Of a DNA stretch of 64,000 nt, positions 56,332-64,000 are shown piece after piece. Where the stretch lies: contig CANIWM010000015.1 of the NCBI GenBank assembly GCA_947471505.1, positions 24,702 to 88,701 on the forward strand, in the 5' to 3' direction. The position numbers and the translations under genes were made by a program. The notes below the pieces were generated by a model that did no database searches, had not been told where the DNA came from, and saw nothing but the letters and a program-made list of their open reading frames with translations. Every line of letters starts with the position of its first letter. Positions within the stretch are counted from its first letter, which is position 1. Source of the stretch: Chthoniobacteraceae bacterium. GTDB lineage: Bacteria > Verrucomicrobiota > Verrucomicrobiia > Chthoniobacterales > Chthoniobacteraceae.

Positions 56332-56730
56332 ATGAGCGCACTTACTGATCCAATAGCTGATTTTCTGACCCGCTTGCGCAATGCAAGTCAGGCAGGACTA
56401 AGCGAAGTCTTGGCACCGTATTCCAAGATTAAATTTGAAATTGCAAAAATACTCAAACAGGAAGGCTATGTGTCTTCAGTGGACATTGAGAAAGCTGGCG
56501 AGTTTCAAAACATCAAAATAGTCACGAAATTCGTGAATCGCGCACCGGCTATCACCGGCCTAAAGCGCGTATCAAAACCCGGTCTCCGGAAATACGTTGG
56601 TGCCAAAGAGGTGCCTCGCGTTCTCGGTGGTCTCGGGATCACAATCCTATCGACTCCTAAGGGAGTTCTCAGCGGCCGTGAGGCCAAAAAAGAAAACGTT
56701 GGCGGTGAACTGCTAGCGTACGTCTGGTAA
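56332..56730 (+). CDS. rpsH: 30S ribosomal protein S8
   Basis: A 132-residue 16S rRNA-binding protein; DPIADFLTRLRNA at the start and ILSTPKGVLSGREAKKENVGGELLAYVW at the end. In enterobacteria S8 represses the spc operon. It lies 7 bp before rplF. Confidence 0.96.
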   Translation: MSALTDPIADFLTRLRNASQAGLSEVLAPYSKIKFEIAKILKQEGYVSSVDIEKAGEFQNIKIVTKFVNRAPAITGLKRVSKPGLRKYVGAKEVPRVLGGLGITILSTPKGVLSGREAKKENVGGELLAYVW

Positions 56731-56737
56731 AAATACT

Positions 56738-57268
56738 ATGTCTCGAATCGGCAAAAAACCAATTGAACTGCCTGCAAAAGTAACCGTTAAATTCGGTAAC
56801 GATGGAGCAGTGAATGTCGAGGGCCCGAAAGGCAAGCTTTCGTGGAGCCTCCCAGCAGGAATATCCGGCAAAGTGGAAGGCACAACCTTGACCGTCTCCG
56901 CTGGAGCAGGACTGGGCGCACTTTTTGGCTTGAGCCGAGCGCTTATAAACAACATGATCGTTGGCGTTACCACTGGTTACGTTAAAGACCTAGAGATCCA
57001 AGGAGTTGGATTCAAGGCCGCAGTTAAGGGAAAAGTGTTGAACTTGAATCTTGGCTATAGCCATGACATCAATCATCCGATCCCTGAAGGGCTTAAAATC
57101 ACCGTCGCTGAAAACACCAAAGTGAAGGTTGAAGGCATCGACAAACAAATGGTAGGTCAGTTTGCAGCGGAAGTCCGTTCGTTCTATCCACCAGAGCCTT
57201 ACAAGGGTAAGGGCGTCCGCTACGCGGGCGAAAAAATCATTCGCAAAGAAGGCAAGACCGTTCAATAA
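56738..57268 (+). CDS. rplF: 50S ribosomal protein L6
   Basis: A 176-residue two-domain protein near the GTPase-associated centre; it starts MSRIGKKPIELP and ends with PEPYKGKGVRYAGE. It is 3 bp from rplR. Confidence 0.96.
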   Translation: MSRIGKKPIELPAKVTVKFGNDGAVNVEGPKGKLSWSLPAGISGKVEGTTLTVSAGAGLGALFGLSRALINNMIVGVTTGYVKDLEIQGVGFKAAVKGKVLNLNLGYSHDINHPIPEGLKITVAENTKVKVEGIDKQMVGQFAAEVRSFYPPEPYKGKGVRYAGEKIIRKEGKTVQ

Positions 57269-57271
57269 GCC

Positions 57272-57634
57272 ATGGCTACAGCATACCGCAAAGAAAAAAT
57301 CAAAATGCGCCACACGCGCCTTCGCAAGAAGGTCGCTGGCACAGCCGAACGTCCTCGTTTGGCTGTCCACTTCAGTGGGAAAAATGTTTACGCACAAGTC
57401 ATCGACGACACTGTCGGCAAGACGGTCGCAAGCGCGAACACGACGGAGCCCGGTCTTAAAAGCCAGAAACCGCGCGCAAACTCCGCAACTGCGACGGTGA
57501 TCGGGAAGCTAGTAGCCGAACGCGCGAAGGCTGCAAATGTCTCCAAAGTTGTTTTTGATCGCGGAGGCTTCATTTACCACGGAAAAGTAAAAGCGTTGGC
57601 CGATGCGGCTCGCGAGGCAGGATTGCAATTCTAA
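57272..57634 (+). CDS. rplR: 50S ribosomal protein L18
   Basis: A 120-residue 5S rRNA-binding protein. [18 protein letters not shown] and [25 protein letters not shown] are characteristic. Confidence 0.96.
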   Translation: MATAYRKEKIKMRHTRLRKKVAGTAERPRLAVHFSGKNVYAQVIDDTVGKTVASANTTEPGLKSQKPRANSATATVIGKLVAERAKAANVSKVVFDRGGFIYHGKVKALADAAREAGLQF

Positions 57635-57639
57635 TTTAT

Positions 57640-58341
57640 ATGGCTGACGAGACTCCAACAACGCCCCCAGCAGCAACAACTGACACACAGCCGCAACAGC
57701 GGCAAAATCGTGGACCTGGTGGTCCGGGGGGGCGTGGACCTGGGCGCGGTGGCCCAGGCGGCGGTGGCAAAGGACGCGGTCCTCGTGGCCCTCGCGCAGA
57801 GGCGGCGCCCGCAATGGAAGGCGCGATGGTGGACGGTGTATTCGTGCCTACGACTGGTAATGAGTTGGTCGAAAAGACCGTTTTCATCAACCGTTGTGCT
57901 AAAGTCGTAAAGGGTGGTCGGCGCTTTTCGTTCAGTGCTCTTATAGTCATCGGAGACAAGAAAGGTCGCGTTGGCTTTGGATTTGGAAAAGCGAACGAAG
58001 TTAGCGAAGCAATTCGTAAGGCATCGGAACGGGGACGGAAGGCTCTTATCGCTGTTGCGTTGCAGACCGGAACTATCCCGCACGCAGTTACTGGGGAACA
58101 CGGCGGCGGTTACGTGATTTTGAAACCAGCGAGTCCTGGAACGGGTATTAAGGCTGGCGGTGCTGTGCGCGCCGTCTGCGACGCCGTGGGGATTAAGGAC
58201 ATTATTGGAAAGAGTCTCGGGTCGTCGAATCACGCAAACGTGTTGAAGGCGACACTCCACGCGCTCGGGCAACTTCGCCAACGTGCGGATGTGTTTAAGG
58301 GGCGTGGAATCACGTTTAAGTCGGTCGCTCCAACGAATTAG
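57640..58341 (+). CDS. rpsE: 30S ribosomal protein S5 with Gly/Arg-rich extension
   Basis: A 233-residue protein of the decoding region. The core (VVKGGRRFSFSALIVIG, GFGKANEVSEAI, GTGIKAGGAVRAV) is normal. It is preceded by about 70 extra residues rich in Gly, Pro and Arg (GPGGPGGRGPGRGG) with no counterpart in E. coli S5. The next gene is rplO; rpmD, usually between them, is missing. Confidence 0.95.
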   Translation: MADETPTTPPAATTDTQPQQRQNRGPGGPGGRGPGRGGPGGGGKGRGPRGPRAEAAPAMEGAMVDGVFVPTTGNELVEKTVFINRCAKVVKGGRRFSFSALIVIGDKKGRVGFGFGKANEVSEAIRKASERGRKALIAVALQTGTIPHAVTGEHGGGYVILKPASPGTGIKAGGAVRAVCDAVGIKDIIGKSLGSSNHANVLKATLHALGQLRQRADVFKGRGITFKSVAPTN

Positions 58342-58358
58342 TAGATATTTAACTGAAC

Positions 58359-58805
58359 ATGAATCTTACAAATCTCAAACCGCGCCCCGGTTCAAAGCAT
58401 CGAGTCAAGCGCCTCGGAAGCGGTGAAAGCAGCGGAAAAGGAAAAACTTGCGGTAAGGGCCACAAGGGACAAAAAGCACGGTCGGGTGGTAGTATTCGAC
58501 TTGGATTCGAGGGCGGTCAAATGCCACTTTTCCGGCGGATGCCCAAACGCGGATTTAACAACTTCGAATTTCGCACGACCTACGCAGTCGTCAACATCGG
58601 ATCGTTAAACGAGGCCTTCGAGGATGGCGGAAATGTGGATGAAACTTCTCTACTTGAAGCCAGCCTCATTCGTAAACCGTATGATGGCGTTAAGATACTC
58701 GCGACAGGGGAATTATCCAAAAAATTGAACGTTTCCGTAAATAAGGCGAGTGCGTCAGCCAAGGCAGCAATTGAGAAGGCTGGCGGATCTTTGACTCTGA
58801 AGTAA
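58359..58805 (+). CDS. rplO: 50S ribosomal protein L15
   Basis: A 148-residue protein. The N-terminal rRNA-binding part has [17 protein letters not shown] and [21 protein letters not shown]. It sits before secY with a 90-bp gap. Confidence 0.96.
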   Translation: MNLTNLKPRPGSKHRVKRLGSGESSGKGKTCGKGHKGQKARSGGSIRLGFEGGQMPLFRRMPKRGFNNFEFRTTYAVVNIGSLNEAFEDGGNVDETSLLEASLIRKPYDGVKILATGELSKKLNVSVNKASASAKAAIEKAGGSLTLK

Positions 58806-58895
58806 TGGTAGCCGAGATGAGCCGACGTGTGTTTGAGACTGTCGTTTGACGTCTCTAACCAGTCGGCTCTTCCGCATTCACTGCTCAACAGCTTA

Positions 58896-60389
58896 ATGAT
58901 ATCAGCGTTTTTTAACATCCGTAAAATTCCCGAACTGAGGAACCGAGTACTTTTCTCGCTTCTGATGGTGGTGCTTTATCGCATCGGGTGCTCGCTGACT
59001 GTTCCTGGTGTGAATGCCATGGTGCTGCGCGAGTATTTTAGCCAACAGGTGAACAACTCATCAAGCGGTGGAGTTGCACAGCTTTTTAACATATTTTCGG
59101 GCGGCGCTCTGGAGCAGTGTGCGATTTTTTCGCTCGGCGTCATGCCTTACATTAGCGCGAGTATCATGCTCCAATTATTGACGGCAGTGGTGCCTCAACT
59201 TGGAAAACTTGCGAAAGAGGAAGGGGGGAGGCAGAAGATTTCTCAATACACCCGTTACGTAACCATTATCCTCTGTATCTTTCAGGGATTGTTGTTGGCG
59301 AAGTCCTTTCAAAGCCCCGGAAATCTTCTCCCGAATATTGATAGGACAATGGCGATTTACGGTCCTTTGGTTCCCATTGGTGGGTGGGGGTTCCTGTCGC
59401 TTGCCGTTCTCTCTCTTACCGCCGGAGCAATGCTTTTGATGTGGCTTGGCGATCAAATCACAGACAGAGGAATTGGAAATGGAATGTCGTTGATTATCTC
59501 GGTGGGGATTGTTGCGAGGCTTCCGGCAGCGTTAGTTCAAGCGTGGAAAACCTTTGTGCCCAGCGGTGTATCGGCGATGGCGCAAGCAAGTCCGATGAAG
59601 TTGGTGATGATGATTGGGTTCTTGGTGCTAGTGATCGCGGGAGTTATCTGCATTACTCAAGCCCAGAGAAGAATCACAGTGCAATATGCGAAACGTGTAG
59701 TGGGTCGGAAAGTCATGGGTGGTGTCGCTCAGTATATGCCTCTCAAGGTGAACTATGCGGGCGTCATGCCGATCATTTTTGCTCAAGCGATTCTTGTTTT
59801 TCCAGGTTTTTTGATTAACACGATTTGGCCTCATAGCCAGACCGCAGGCCGAATTGCTGCAAGTCTGGCAAGCGGAAGCGTTCATTATATTGTTACTGCG
59901 GGAATGATTTTCTTTTTTAGCTATTTTTGGGTAGCTACGCAGTTCCAGCCACAACAAATAGCGGACGACCTCAAAAAAGCTGGGGGCTATATTCCAGGTG
60001 TGCGTCCGGGAAAGCCAACTGCAGATTTCCTAGATAATTCTATGACTCGGCTGACATTTGCGGGCGCGGTATTTCTGACGATTATAGCGCTTCTCCCTCA
60101 GATGCTCGCGGAGCAGGCGCGGATTCCATATATCGCCGCGCAATTTTTTGGCGGAACGAGTATTCTTATCGTAGTCGGAGTAGTGCTTGATACAATGAAG
60201 CAGATAGAAACTCATCTTCTTCAACGGAATTATGACGGGTTTTTACGTAAGGGCAAACTGCGCGGGCGATTTGATCGTTCGCCGGAAGCAATTGCCGAAG
60301 CCTCAACTAACACCACGATTATTTGGCTCGCTGTTGGATCCGCTTGTTTCATCTTGGTCGGAATTGTCGCGTTTCTCATTAATAAGTGA
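58896..60389 (+). CDS. secY: Protein translocase subunit SecY
   Basis: A 497-residue channel protein with ten membrane helices. NIRKIPELRNRVLFSLLMV starts it; AGVMPIIFAQ and GGYIPGVRPGK are conserved loop segments; ends with a cytoplasmic RNYDGFLRKGKLRGR and a final membrane helix. I chose 58896 (MISAFFNIRK). The longer open frame begins in the rplO 3' region. No adk gene follows it. Confidence 0.95.
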   Translation: MISAFFNIRKIPELRNRVLFSLLMVVLYRIGCSLTVPGVNAMVLREYFSQQVNNSSSGGVAQLFNIFSGGALEQCAIFSLGVMPYISASIMLQLLTAVVPQLGKLAKEEGGRQKISQYTRYVTIILCIFQGLLLAKSFQSPGNLLPNIDRTMAIYGPLVPIGGWGFLSLAVLSLTAGAMLLMWLGDQITDRGIGNGMSLIISVGIVARLPAALVQAWKTFVPSGVSAMAQASPMKLVMMIGFLVLVIAGVICITQAQRRITVQYAKRVVGRKVMGGVAQYMPLKVNYAGVMPIIFAQAILVFPGFLINTIWPHSQTAGRIAASLASGSVHYIVTAGMIFFFSYFWVATQFQPQQIADDLKKAGGYIPGVRPGKPTADFLDNSMTRLTFAGAVFLTIIALLPQMLAEQARIPYIAAQFFGGTSILIVVGVVLDTMKQIETHLLQRNYDGFLRKGKLRGRFDRSPEAIAEASTNTTIIWLAVGSACFILVGIVAFLINK

Positions 60390-60620
60390 AACAGCGACTT
60401 ACGTTGCTGGAAGTTCCAGCGTCTGGTAATGGAGCATCGCGAGAATCCGAAGGTATTCACAGTCGCGAGAAAGGGCGAATCATATTAAACGTTTTGGGTG
60501 TGCGTTTTTGCCGTGGCAACGAAAACGGCCTTTCTCAAACGCAAGATTTCTTCGGTTCTTCGGTGCCATGCTATCACGGGGGCGGACGCTCCTAGCGGTC
60601 CGAACGACTTCACGGACCCG

Positions 60621-61385
60621 ATGATTCACATTAAAAATGAACACGAAATCGAAAAGATGCGCAGTGCTTGCGCCTCGGCTTCGCGGGTGCTCGACAAACT
60701 CGGGAGGATGCTCCGTCCTGGAATCTCTACGGCCGAAGTGGACAAAGCTGCAAAAGAGATGATAGCGGAAGAAGGTTGCAAAAGTGCTTTTTTTGGATAT
60801 CGAAATTTTCCGGGTCAAATTTGCATCTCTGTGAATGAGGAAGTTGTTCATGGTATTGGTGGTTCTCGGCGTATCCAATATGGAGATGTGGTCTCTCTTG
60901 ATGTCGGGGTTGTCAAAAACGGATGGGTCGGGGATACCGCGAAAACCGTTCCCATCGGGGCAGTGCGAAACGATTGGATGCGACTGCTCGCCGTTACCGA
61001 GGATGTGCTCGACCGAGTGATCCCAATGGCAACGGCTGGACGTCGACTTGGGGATTTATGTTCTTTTATTGAAGACGAAATCGTTGCGAACGGCTATAAT
61101 GTTGTGCGAGAGTTCGTGGGGCACGGCGTTGGTCGCAATCTGCACGAGGAGCCGCAAGTTCCGAACTTCGGTCGTCCGGGTACGGGACCGAAATTGAAAG
61201 CTGGTATGACGATAGCAATTGAGCCTATGGTGAACTTGGGGACGGCAAACGTCCGCACTTTAGGGGATGATTGGACCGTCGTTACGGCCGATGGCCAGCC
61301 CAGCGCTCACTTTGAACACACAATACTCATTACAAAAGAACAACCAGAAATCCTAACATGGCGAGAGAAGTTGCAATCGAAATAG
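60621..61385 (+). CDS. map: Methionine aminopeptidase, type I
   Basis: A 254-residue enzyme that removes the starter methionine. Metal ligands are visible in SLDVGV (Asp), GDTAKT (Asp), [12 protein letters not shown] (His), AIEPMV (Glu) and HFEHTI (Glu). I chose the start at 60621, [13 protein letters not shown]. The upstream 231-bp gap after secY has no recognised gene. Its last 28 bp overlap the infA start. Confidence 0.95.
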   Translation: MIHIKNEHEIEKMRSACASASRVLDKLGRMLRPGISTAEVDKAAKEMIAEEGCKSAFFGYRNFPGQICISVNEEVVHGIGGSRRIQYGDVVSLDVGVVKNGWVGDTAKTVPIGAVRNDWMRLLAVTEDVLDRVIPMATAGRRLGDLCSFIEDEIVANGYNVVREFVGHGVGRNLHEEPQVPNFGRPGTGPKLKAGMTIAIEPMVNLGTANVRTLGDDWTVVTADGQPSAHFEHTILITKEQPEILTWREKLQSK

Positions 61386-61576
61386 AAGGTAAAGTCACTG
61401 AATGTCTTCCCGGCACCATGTTTCGCGTGGATCTAGGAAATGGGCATCGCATCTTGGCGCACATCAGCGGAAAAATGCGTAAAAACTTCATTCGCATCTT
61501 GCCAGGCGACAGAGTTTCGCTAGAAATGTCGCCCTACGACCTGACAAAGGGGCGGATCACATTCCGTCACAAGTAA
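61358..61576 (+). CDS. infA: Translation initiation factor IF-1
   Basis: A 72-residue S1/OB-fold protein that blocks the A site during initiation. [18 protein letters not shown] and [20 protein letters not shown] are diagnostic. It overlaps map by 28 bp, so translation is likely coupled. Confidence 0.96.
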   Translation: MAREVAIEIEGKVTECLPGTMFRVDLGNGHRILAHISGKMRKNFIRILPGDRVSLEMSPYDLTKGRITFRHK

Positions 61577-61676
61577 CTTAAAATACTGTAGCGCACGGAC
61601 AGCCGAAGCTCATAAACAGAGGCTTTCCGAGCGATTTTTTGTCCTCAAATATCAACGTTTTTAACACCGAAATCCA

Positions 61677-61790
61677 ATGAAAGTCCGAGCATCAGTAAAA
61701 CGGCAATGCGAAAGCTGCCGAATCGTAAAGCGGAAGAATGTTCTCCGCGTCATCTGCACCAACCCACGCCACAAACAGCGTCAGGGCTAA
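61677..61790 (+). CDS. rpmJ: 50S ribosomal protein L36
   Basis: A 37-residue zinc protein, too short for routine calling: [10 protein letters not shown], then CESC (11-14), C at 27 and H at 32 as zinc ligands. It is preceded by a 100-bp gap after infA and lies 27 bp before rpsM, the normal order. The start ATG is at 61677. Confidence 0.95.
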   Translation: MKVRASVKRQCESCRIVKRKNVLRVICTNPRHKQRQG

Positions 61791-61817
61791 ACCAACACAA
61801 CCAAAAATCAATATTTT

Positions 61818-62204
61818 ATGCCACGAATTCTAGGCATTGACATTCCCGGCGACAAGCGCATCGAAGCTTCGCTCCCATACATCTACGGCATCGGCCCGAG
61901 CAACACCAAAAAGGTTCTCGAAGCTTCTAACATCGACCCGAGTATACGGGCCAAGGACCTCTCGCCTGAGCAATTGAATGCGATCATTCATGCGATCAGC
62001 GCGCAGAAGATTCTTATCGAGGGCGACCTTCGTCGTGAACTCCAGCAGAACCTAAAGCGCCTTCAGGCCATCAACTGCTACCGTGGCATTCGCCACCGTC
62101 GCGGACTACCCGTTCGCGGTCAGCGGACGCAGACAAATGCCCGCACACGGAAAGGCCCACGGAAAACCGTCGGGGTCCAACGTGCAAAAGAAGGCGCGAA
62201 GTAA
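61818..62204 (+). CDS. rpsM: 30S ribosomal protein S13
   Basis: A 128-residue head protein; [44 protein letters not shown] and a basic tail are typical. It opens the alpha part of the cluster. Confidence 0.97.
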   Translation: MPRILGIDIPGDKRIEASLPYIYGIGPSNTKKVLEASNIDPSIRAKDLSPEQLNAIIHAISAQKILIEGDLRRELQQNLKRLQAINCYRGIRHRRGLPVRGQRTQTNARTRKGPRKTVGVQRAKEGAK

Positions 62205-62225
62205 ACTTAATCGAAAAACTGATTT

Positions 62226-62777
62226 ATGGCTGATACAGAACCAACACCCGGAACATCGCCCGCACCAGCGGCGGTGGAAGCAAAGCCCAAGGCTCCTAAA
62301 AAAGCACCGGCTACAAAGAAATCCAAAGAGGCAGTCGCTGCGGTGGACGCAGCGCCTGCCATTGATGTCTCGCTGGACCTCAATGCAGGCATTGAGCCCA
62401 TCAAGGTCATCAAGGCTAAGGGCTCAAAGAACATTTCTATCGGCGTTGCGAACATCCTCGCGACGTTCAATAATACCAAAGTAACCATTACCGACCAACG
62501 TGGCAACGTGTTGGGCTGGTCGAGCGCTGGTAAGGTTGGCTTTAAGGGCTCCCGCAAGAGCACGGCATACGCCGCTCAGATGGTGGCTCAAGATGCCTGC
62601 CGTCAGGCGATGGGGCACGGTCTTCGCGAAGTCGAAGTCCGCGTAAAAGGCCCGGGAGCTGGTCGTGAATCGGCGATTCGCGCCATTCAGGCAGTAGGCC
62701 TCGAAATCACCACCATTAAAGACGTGACGCCGGTGCCGCACAATGGTTGCCGTCCGCCAAAAGCCCGTCGCGTTTAA
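62226..62777 (+). CDS. rpsK: 30S ribosomal protein S11 with N-terminal extension
   Basis: A 183-residue protein; the core from about residue 60 has [18 protein letters not shown] and [15 protein letters not shown] with [14 protein letters not shown]. Some 55 extra residues rich in Ala, Pro, Lys and Glu precede it, against about 10 in E. coli. The extension is likely disordered. Confidence 0.96.
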   Translation: MADTEPTPGTSPAPAAVEAKPKAPKKAPATKKSKEAVAAVDAAPAIDVSLDLNAGIEPIKVIKAKGSKNISIGVANILATFNNTKVTITDQRGNVLGWSSAGKVGFKGSRKSTAYAAQMVAQDACRQAMGHGLREVEVRVKGPGAGRESAIRAIQAVGLEITTIKDVTPVPHNGCRPPKARRV

Positions 62778-62796
62778 TACATAGAATCATACAGAA

Positions 62797-63411
62797 ATGG
62801 CACGTTACACTGGACCTAAAAGCAAAGTCTCCCGCCGCTACAACACACCGTTGTTCGGCCCAACGAAGTATCTCGAACGCAAGAACTACCCACCGGGCCA
62901 GCATGGACCGAAGGGTAGCCGCCGCAAGACGAGCGAATACTCGATCGCGCTCGCAGAGAAGCAGAAGCTCCGTTACCAATACGGCATCCTCGAGAAGCAG
63001 TTCCGCCGATTCTTCGAAATCGCCAGCCGCCGTCGTGGCGTCACGGGCGAAATCCTTCTTCAGCTTCTCGAGACGCGTCTCGACAGCGTTGTCTATCGCC
63101 TCGGTTTCGCGAACAGCCGCAACGCTGCACGCCAGATGGTCGGCCACGGACACGTTAAAGTGAATGGACGCCGTTGCTCGGTTTCCAGTCGCTCGTGTTT
63201 GCCCGGTGACACAATCACCGTGCAGGAAAAAGAGGGCAGCCGCCGCCTCGCCACCAAGAATATGGAACTCACCACGATCGTTCCCGTGCCTGATTGGCTA
63301 ACGGTCAACAAAGACCAGTTTACCGGCACGGTCGCTCGCATTCCGACGCGCGAAGAAATCGCGCCAATCGTCAACGAGCAGCTCATCGTCGAACTCTACT
63401 CGAAGGCGTAA
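62797..63411 (+). CDS. rpsD: 30S ribosomal protein S4
   Basis: A 204-residue primary 16S rRNA-binding protein. The S4 domain has LETRLDSVVYRLGF and ARQMVGHGHVKVNG. The N-terminal zinc cysteines of some S4 proteins are absent. rpoA and rplQ would normally follow; instead a strong terminator comes 22 bp later. Confidence 0.97.
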   Translation: MARYTGPKSKVSRRYNTPLFGPTKYLERKNYPPGQHGPKGSRRKTSEYSIALAEKQKLRYQYGILEKQFRRFFEIASRRRGVTGEILLQLLETRLDSVVYRLGFANSRNAARQMVGHGHVKVNGRRCSVSSRSCLPGDTITVQEKEGSRRLATKNMELTTIVPVPDWLTVNKDQFTGTVARIPTREEIAPIVNEQLIVELYSKA

Positions 63412-63433
63412 TCGCAGGCGATACGACATTTCC

Positions 63434-63471
63434 AAACCGGCGCGGCTCCAAAAGGGCCGCGCCGGTTTTGT
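63434..63471 (+). terminator. Rho-independent terminator after rpsD
   Basis: A perfect 13-bp stem (63434-63446 with 63456-63468) with a 9-base loop runs into a T-rich stretch. It ends the ribosomal cluster. Confidence 0.9.
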
Positions 63472-63607
63472 TTATCCGCGAAACGGAAAACAATTCGCTC
63501 ATCAGTGGTGCCTTCTGTGTGAAAGAAGCCAGCGTCACGAAATAGCTCACTGGAGAGCAGGGGCCAGAGCGTGCAGGGCAATCCGCTCCGGCGTTTTCGC
63601 GGGTCGG

Positions 63608-63760
63608 TCAAATTTTCCCGAGTAGCATCAAGATGATCACGACTATGAGAATCGTGCCGAGACCGCCGCTGGGACGATAGCCCCATTTGCTGCTGTGAGG
63701 CCATGTTGGCAGTGCGCCGATGAGTAGAAGAATGAGGACGACGAGCAGGATGTTGTTCAC
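63608..63760 (-). CDS. DUF3309 small membrane protein
   Basis: A 50-residue protein with a GTG start. Two short hydrophobic helices flank the signature ALPTWPHSSKWGYRPSGGLG of DUF3309, a family of 50-odd residue proteins of unknown function frequent in soil bacteria. Its start is preceded by AAGAGG, close to the GTG. It is not linked to a neighbour. Confidence 0.8.
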   Translation of the reverse strand: MNNILLVVLILLLIGALPTWPHSSKWGYRPSGGLGTILIVVIILMLLGKI

Positions 63761-64000
63761 GCCTCTTGTTCGGCGCAGGTGGAGCGATTGGTTGTATGCG
63801 ATTTTGACTACCGCGATACACGCAAATTCCCGTCGAGTTACGATTCCTTTTGTGATCCTAAAAACGGCAGTTGAGGGTTGAGGGCGAGGGGGAGCGGCGC
63901 GGGTTGGATTTCACGGTGGCGGCAGGTCGATGATGCTGCGCGCGGTGGTTGCGCGGTCGCTGTTTTAGAAAATCAGCGCGTTTTGTTTGGGTGGGGAGGG
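63761..64000. other. Right-hand end of window, no gene recognised
   Basis: It contains two and a half copies of the heptamer GTTGAGG at 63870-63890, the complement-like form of the repeat inside leuS, and otherwise nothing recognisable before the window ends. Confidence 0.35.

Overview
The window reads as the chromosome of a free-living, GC-rich Gram-negative bacterium, most likely a member of the Verrucomicrobiota (Spartobacteria/Chthoniobacter-like). That placement is inferred from several things: the futalosine-pathway enzyme MqnE, a eukaryotic-type (class II) glutamine synthetase, many prepilins of the AFTLVE type, a giant lamin-tail/CotH secreted protein, and numerous palindromic and short tandem repeats between genes. 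No rRNA or tRNA gene, CRISPR array, prophage or intact insertion sequence was recognised.

Region by region. 0-7.8 kb holds housekeeping and envelope genes: mqnE, yceD-rpmF, a family 9 glycosyltransferase, an MFS permease, and hemC overlapping a P1B-4 metal ATPase. 7.9-13.5 kb is a type IV pilus block: a receiver domain fused to a PilN-like protein, then a PilO-like protein, facing an operon of three prepilin-like proteins (PilV/W/X type). Between them sit palindromic elements around a degenerate 21-bp tandem array. 13.7-17.0 kb is the tig-clpP-clpX proteostasis operon. 17.1-19.7 kb is an accessory island with two small genes on the minus strand arranged like integron cassettes, two attC-like sites, and a second 21-bp array next to a gene remnant. 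19.7-24.2 kb has uxaC, a GspG-like pseudopilin and a class A penicillin-binding protein. 24.4-34.1 kb is a probable operon of a VTC-domain protein, a DUF4956 membrane protein, a prepilin-like protein and a 2332-residue secreted protein with LamG, Fn3-like, CotH-kinase and five lamin-tail domains. 34.2-43.7 kb has glnII, manA, potD, leuS (with two in-frame short-repeat insertions), a molybdopterin oxidoreductase and a leucine-rich-repeat protein. 43.7-45.9 kb is repeat-rich: a long palindrome, a 42-bp array and a truncated DUF433 gene. 46.0-63.5 kb is the fused str-S10-spc-alpha ribosomal cluster, ending in a strong terminator before rpoA. A DUF3309 mini-protein follows.

Most of the window is core metabolism, translation and envelope function. 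The points most worth attention are the cassette-like pair, the VTC-DUF4956-prepilin-CotH locus, the receiver-PilN fusion, the secreted coiled-coil gene inside the ribosomal operon together with the missing rpsN/rpmD/adk/rpoA/rplQ, and three unrelated intergenic arrays whose periods are all multiples of 21 bp.
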